Positions 6,129 to 7,287 of a DNA stretch of 7,287 nucleotides are shown piece after piece. Position 1 is the first letter of the stretch, and each line of letters opens with the position of its first letter. A program made the translations under genes and the position numbers. Under the pieces are notes generated by a model. The model did not search any database. It saw only the letters and a list, made by a program, of their open reading frames with translations, and was not told the origin of the DNA. This stretch comes from JBCDIQ01 sp039024295 (GTDB taxonomy: Bacteria > Bacteroidota > Bacteroidia > J057). The stretch is taken from assembly GCA_039024295.1 (NCBI GenBank), contig JBCDIQ010000309.1, forward strand, positions 1 through 7,287, in the 5' to 3' direction.

Positions 6129-6710
6129 GTGTATCGTCAAAGCTATTTCATTTCAGCCTTGCTGGTCCTCTGCTTCTTAGGAGGTAATATTTCTGCTCAG
6201 CTTCAGCCCCCTTTATCTCCATCTCTGGATAGCATTCCTACGACTCGTTCAGTCCTCCGGGTTAACATCCTGGGCATAGGACTTGGAGGAGAATTTCCCA
6301 TAACCCCCACCTGGACTTTCTACCTGGAAGCGGGCGCAGGTATTCAAGTTGCTCAGATTCCCCAGGTGAGCGGCACGCCCCGCCAAAAGATTTTTACCGT
6401 TCCTTATGGGACCTTGCAGACGAGGTATTACTACAACCTTAACAGAAGGAAAAAAAAGGGAAAGCGAATTGACCTTTTCTCCGCGAATTACATCGGCCTT
6501 GCCTTGCCTTATCTCGCAAGCACTTCTCTTTCAGAACGGCTATATGGCATTGGTCCGGTATGGGGATTTATGCGGAATTTTGGAAAAAGAGGGTATGTTG
6601 GCTTCCACATTGGACCAGGGTTCTATTTTGATGCAGGGGAGCAAGTACAACGCACGCGGCTATACCCGTTTAACCTCAACACTTGGGCGGGAACAGGATT
6701 TACTTTTTAG
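6129..6710 (+). CDS. Small predicted outer-membrane beta-barrel protein, function unknown
   Basis: A 193-aa protein with a Sec signal peptide: a short basic start (MYRQ), a hydrophobic core SYFISALLVLCFLGGN, and probable cleavage after ISA at residue 23. The mature part alternates hydrophobic and polar residues in glycine- and aromatic-rich strands (VNILGIGLGGEF, WTFYLEAGAGIQV, TRYYYNL, GYVGFHIGPGFYF) and ends in the aromatic residue typical of BAM substrates (GTGFTF). A basic loop NRRKKKGKR at 105-113 separates two strands. This fits an 8-stranded outer-membrane barrel, but I do not recognise a named family. GTG at 6129 is the only plausible start: a TAA lies in frame at 6105-6107, and the ATG at 6118 is in another frame and stops after three codons. 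It starts 54 nt after the MFS gene and its 3' end overlaps the convergent kinase gene by 11 bp. Confidence 0.75.
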   Translation: MYRQSYFISALLVLCFLGGNISAQLQPPLSPSLDSIPTTRSVLRVNILGIGLGGEFPITPTWTFYLEAGAGIQVAQIPQVSGTPRQKIFTVPYGTLQTRYYYNLNRRKKKGKRIDLFSANYIGLALPYLASTSLSERLYGIGPVWGFMRNFGKRGYVGFHIGPGFYFDAGEQVQRTRLYPFNLNTWAGTGFTF

Positions 6711-7287
6711 AAATGGGCAGGCTTATACAAAACTCCGTACGCCCCGGTTCTGAATTCAGGTCGATGCTTCCTTTATGGTTATGCAGCACTTTTTTGACAA
6801 TGTCTAATCCCAACCCCGTTCCTTCTCCAATTCCTTTGGTGGTGAAAAAAGGCTCAAATATCCGGGACTGTACCTCCTCGGGAATTCCCGTCCCATTGTC
6901 TATTAGCTTCACCCGTACTAAATCTGGTAAGCAGAATGCCTTAATGTTGATAAGGCCGCCCTTCGGAAGGGCATCAATGGCATTGTCCAGCAGATTGGTC
7001 CATACCTGGTTCAGTTCTCCAACAATTCCATGGACTTGGGGAAGGTCTTCTGGAATCTCTAAATCTACCTCAATTTGCTTTTTCTTCAACTTATGCCCCA
7101 GCATGGTCAGGGTATTTTCAATTCCCGGACGAATATCTACTGCATCTAGCTGAATGGCCTGGTCCATATGCGTGTAGGATTTAATGGACTTGACCAGATC
7201 AGAAATTCGGCGGGAGGCCTGCTCAATTTCATCAACCAGCCGCTCAGTGATCAGTACATTGTCTGTCCGTCGGATGACTGGGTCCAG
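6700..7287 (-). CDS. Sensor histidine kinase, C-terminal part (cut by window edge)
   Basis: The minus strand is open from the right edge (7287) to a TAA at 6702-6700, giving the last 195 residues. The first 42 visible residues (SRRISDLVKSIKSYTHMD, about 25-42) resemble the helix after the dimerisation/phosphoacceptor region; the phosphorylated His lies at or beyond the window edge. The HATPase_c domain is complete: N box ELNQVWTNLLDNAIDAL (91-107), G1 box DNGTGIPEE (130-138), F box FEPFFTTK (144-151) and G2 box GEGTGLGL (154-161), ending in EFCISLPISKK. The ATP-binding residues look intact, so the kinase is probably active. Input domains and the partner response regulator are outside the window. 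An internal ATG at 7167 is not the real start, since coding sequence clearly continues upstream. Confidence 0.92.
   Translation of the reverse strand: MDPVIRRTDNVLITERLVDEIEQASRRISDLVKSIKSYTHMDQAIQLDAVDIRPGIENTLTMLGHKLKKKQIEVDLEIPEDLPQVHGIVGELNQVWTNLLDNAIDALPKGGLINIKAFCLPDLVRVKLIDNGTGIPEEVQSRIFEPFFTTKGIGEGTGLGLDIVKKVLHNHKGSIDLNSEPGRTEFCISLPISKK

Noticed and set aside
5853..6140. Minus-strand open frame of 95 codons across the end of the MFS gene
   Set aside because: It is antisense to transmembrane segments, with low-quality Phe/Arg/Cys-rich composition; a shadow.
6683..7153. Plus-strand open frame of 156 codons opposite the histidine kinase
   Set aside because: The opposite strand holds complete N, G1, F and G2 boxes of a kinase; this Ser/Pro-rich frame is its antisense.
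1..7287. A previously undescribed defence, biosynthetic or RNA-based system
   Set aside because: All main genes fit known families or are single unknowns. No repeat array, reverse transcriptase, toxin-antitoxin pair, structured RNA or conserved multi-gene cassette was seen on either strand.

Overview
The window looks like chromosomal DNA of a Bacteroidota bacterium. The main evidence is a C-terminal type IX secretion (Por) sorting domain on the product of the gene at 512-1564, near-absence of Shine-Dalgarno sequences, promoter-like sequences resembling the Bacteroidota TTG/TAnnTTTG pattern, and the family flavour of the proteins. A Saprospiria-like source (Lewinella/Haliscomenobacter relatives) is a guess. 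No 16S rRNA or other marker gene is present to test it.

Layout: (1) 1-324, minus: the N-terminal part of an IS5/IS1182-type transposase that runs off the left edge. (2) 325-511: the end of that insertion sequence plus what looks like the broken 5' part of the next gene. (3) 512-1564, plus: a beta-propeller-like protein with a T9SS sorting tail, lacking a signal peptide and a credible start, followed by a strong intrinsic terminator. (4) 4581-1653, minus: a metabolic block reading pgl (6-phosphogluconolactonase), then the carboxyltransferase subunit of an acyl-CoA (probably propionyl-CoA) carboxylase, then a small helical-repeat protein 17 nt downstream of it. (5) 4752-6710, plus, divergent from pgl: an MFS exporter-like transporter and a small outer-membrane beta-barrel-like protein. 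(6) 7287-6700, minus: the C-terminal kinase core of a sensor histidine kinase, whose stop overlaps the end of the beta-barrel gene.

How the genes work together: the carboxylase and the helical-repeat protein are very probably co-transcribed. pgl lies upstream on the same strand, but a 101-bp gap with its own promoter-like sequence separates it. The transporter and beta-barrel gene may form a two-gene unit. The left end is best read as an IS insertion that removed the start of a secreted-protein gene.

I found no convincing previously undescribed system. The most informative feature is the IS-adjacent gene remnant. Its 51-52-residue repeat periodicity continues upstream of the apparent start codon, past an in-frame stop, which argues that the annotated start is an artefact. 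No tRNA, rRNA, CRISPR array or recognised riboswitch was seen, and no gene-free stretch exceeds 300 bp.
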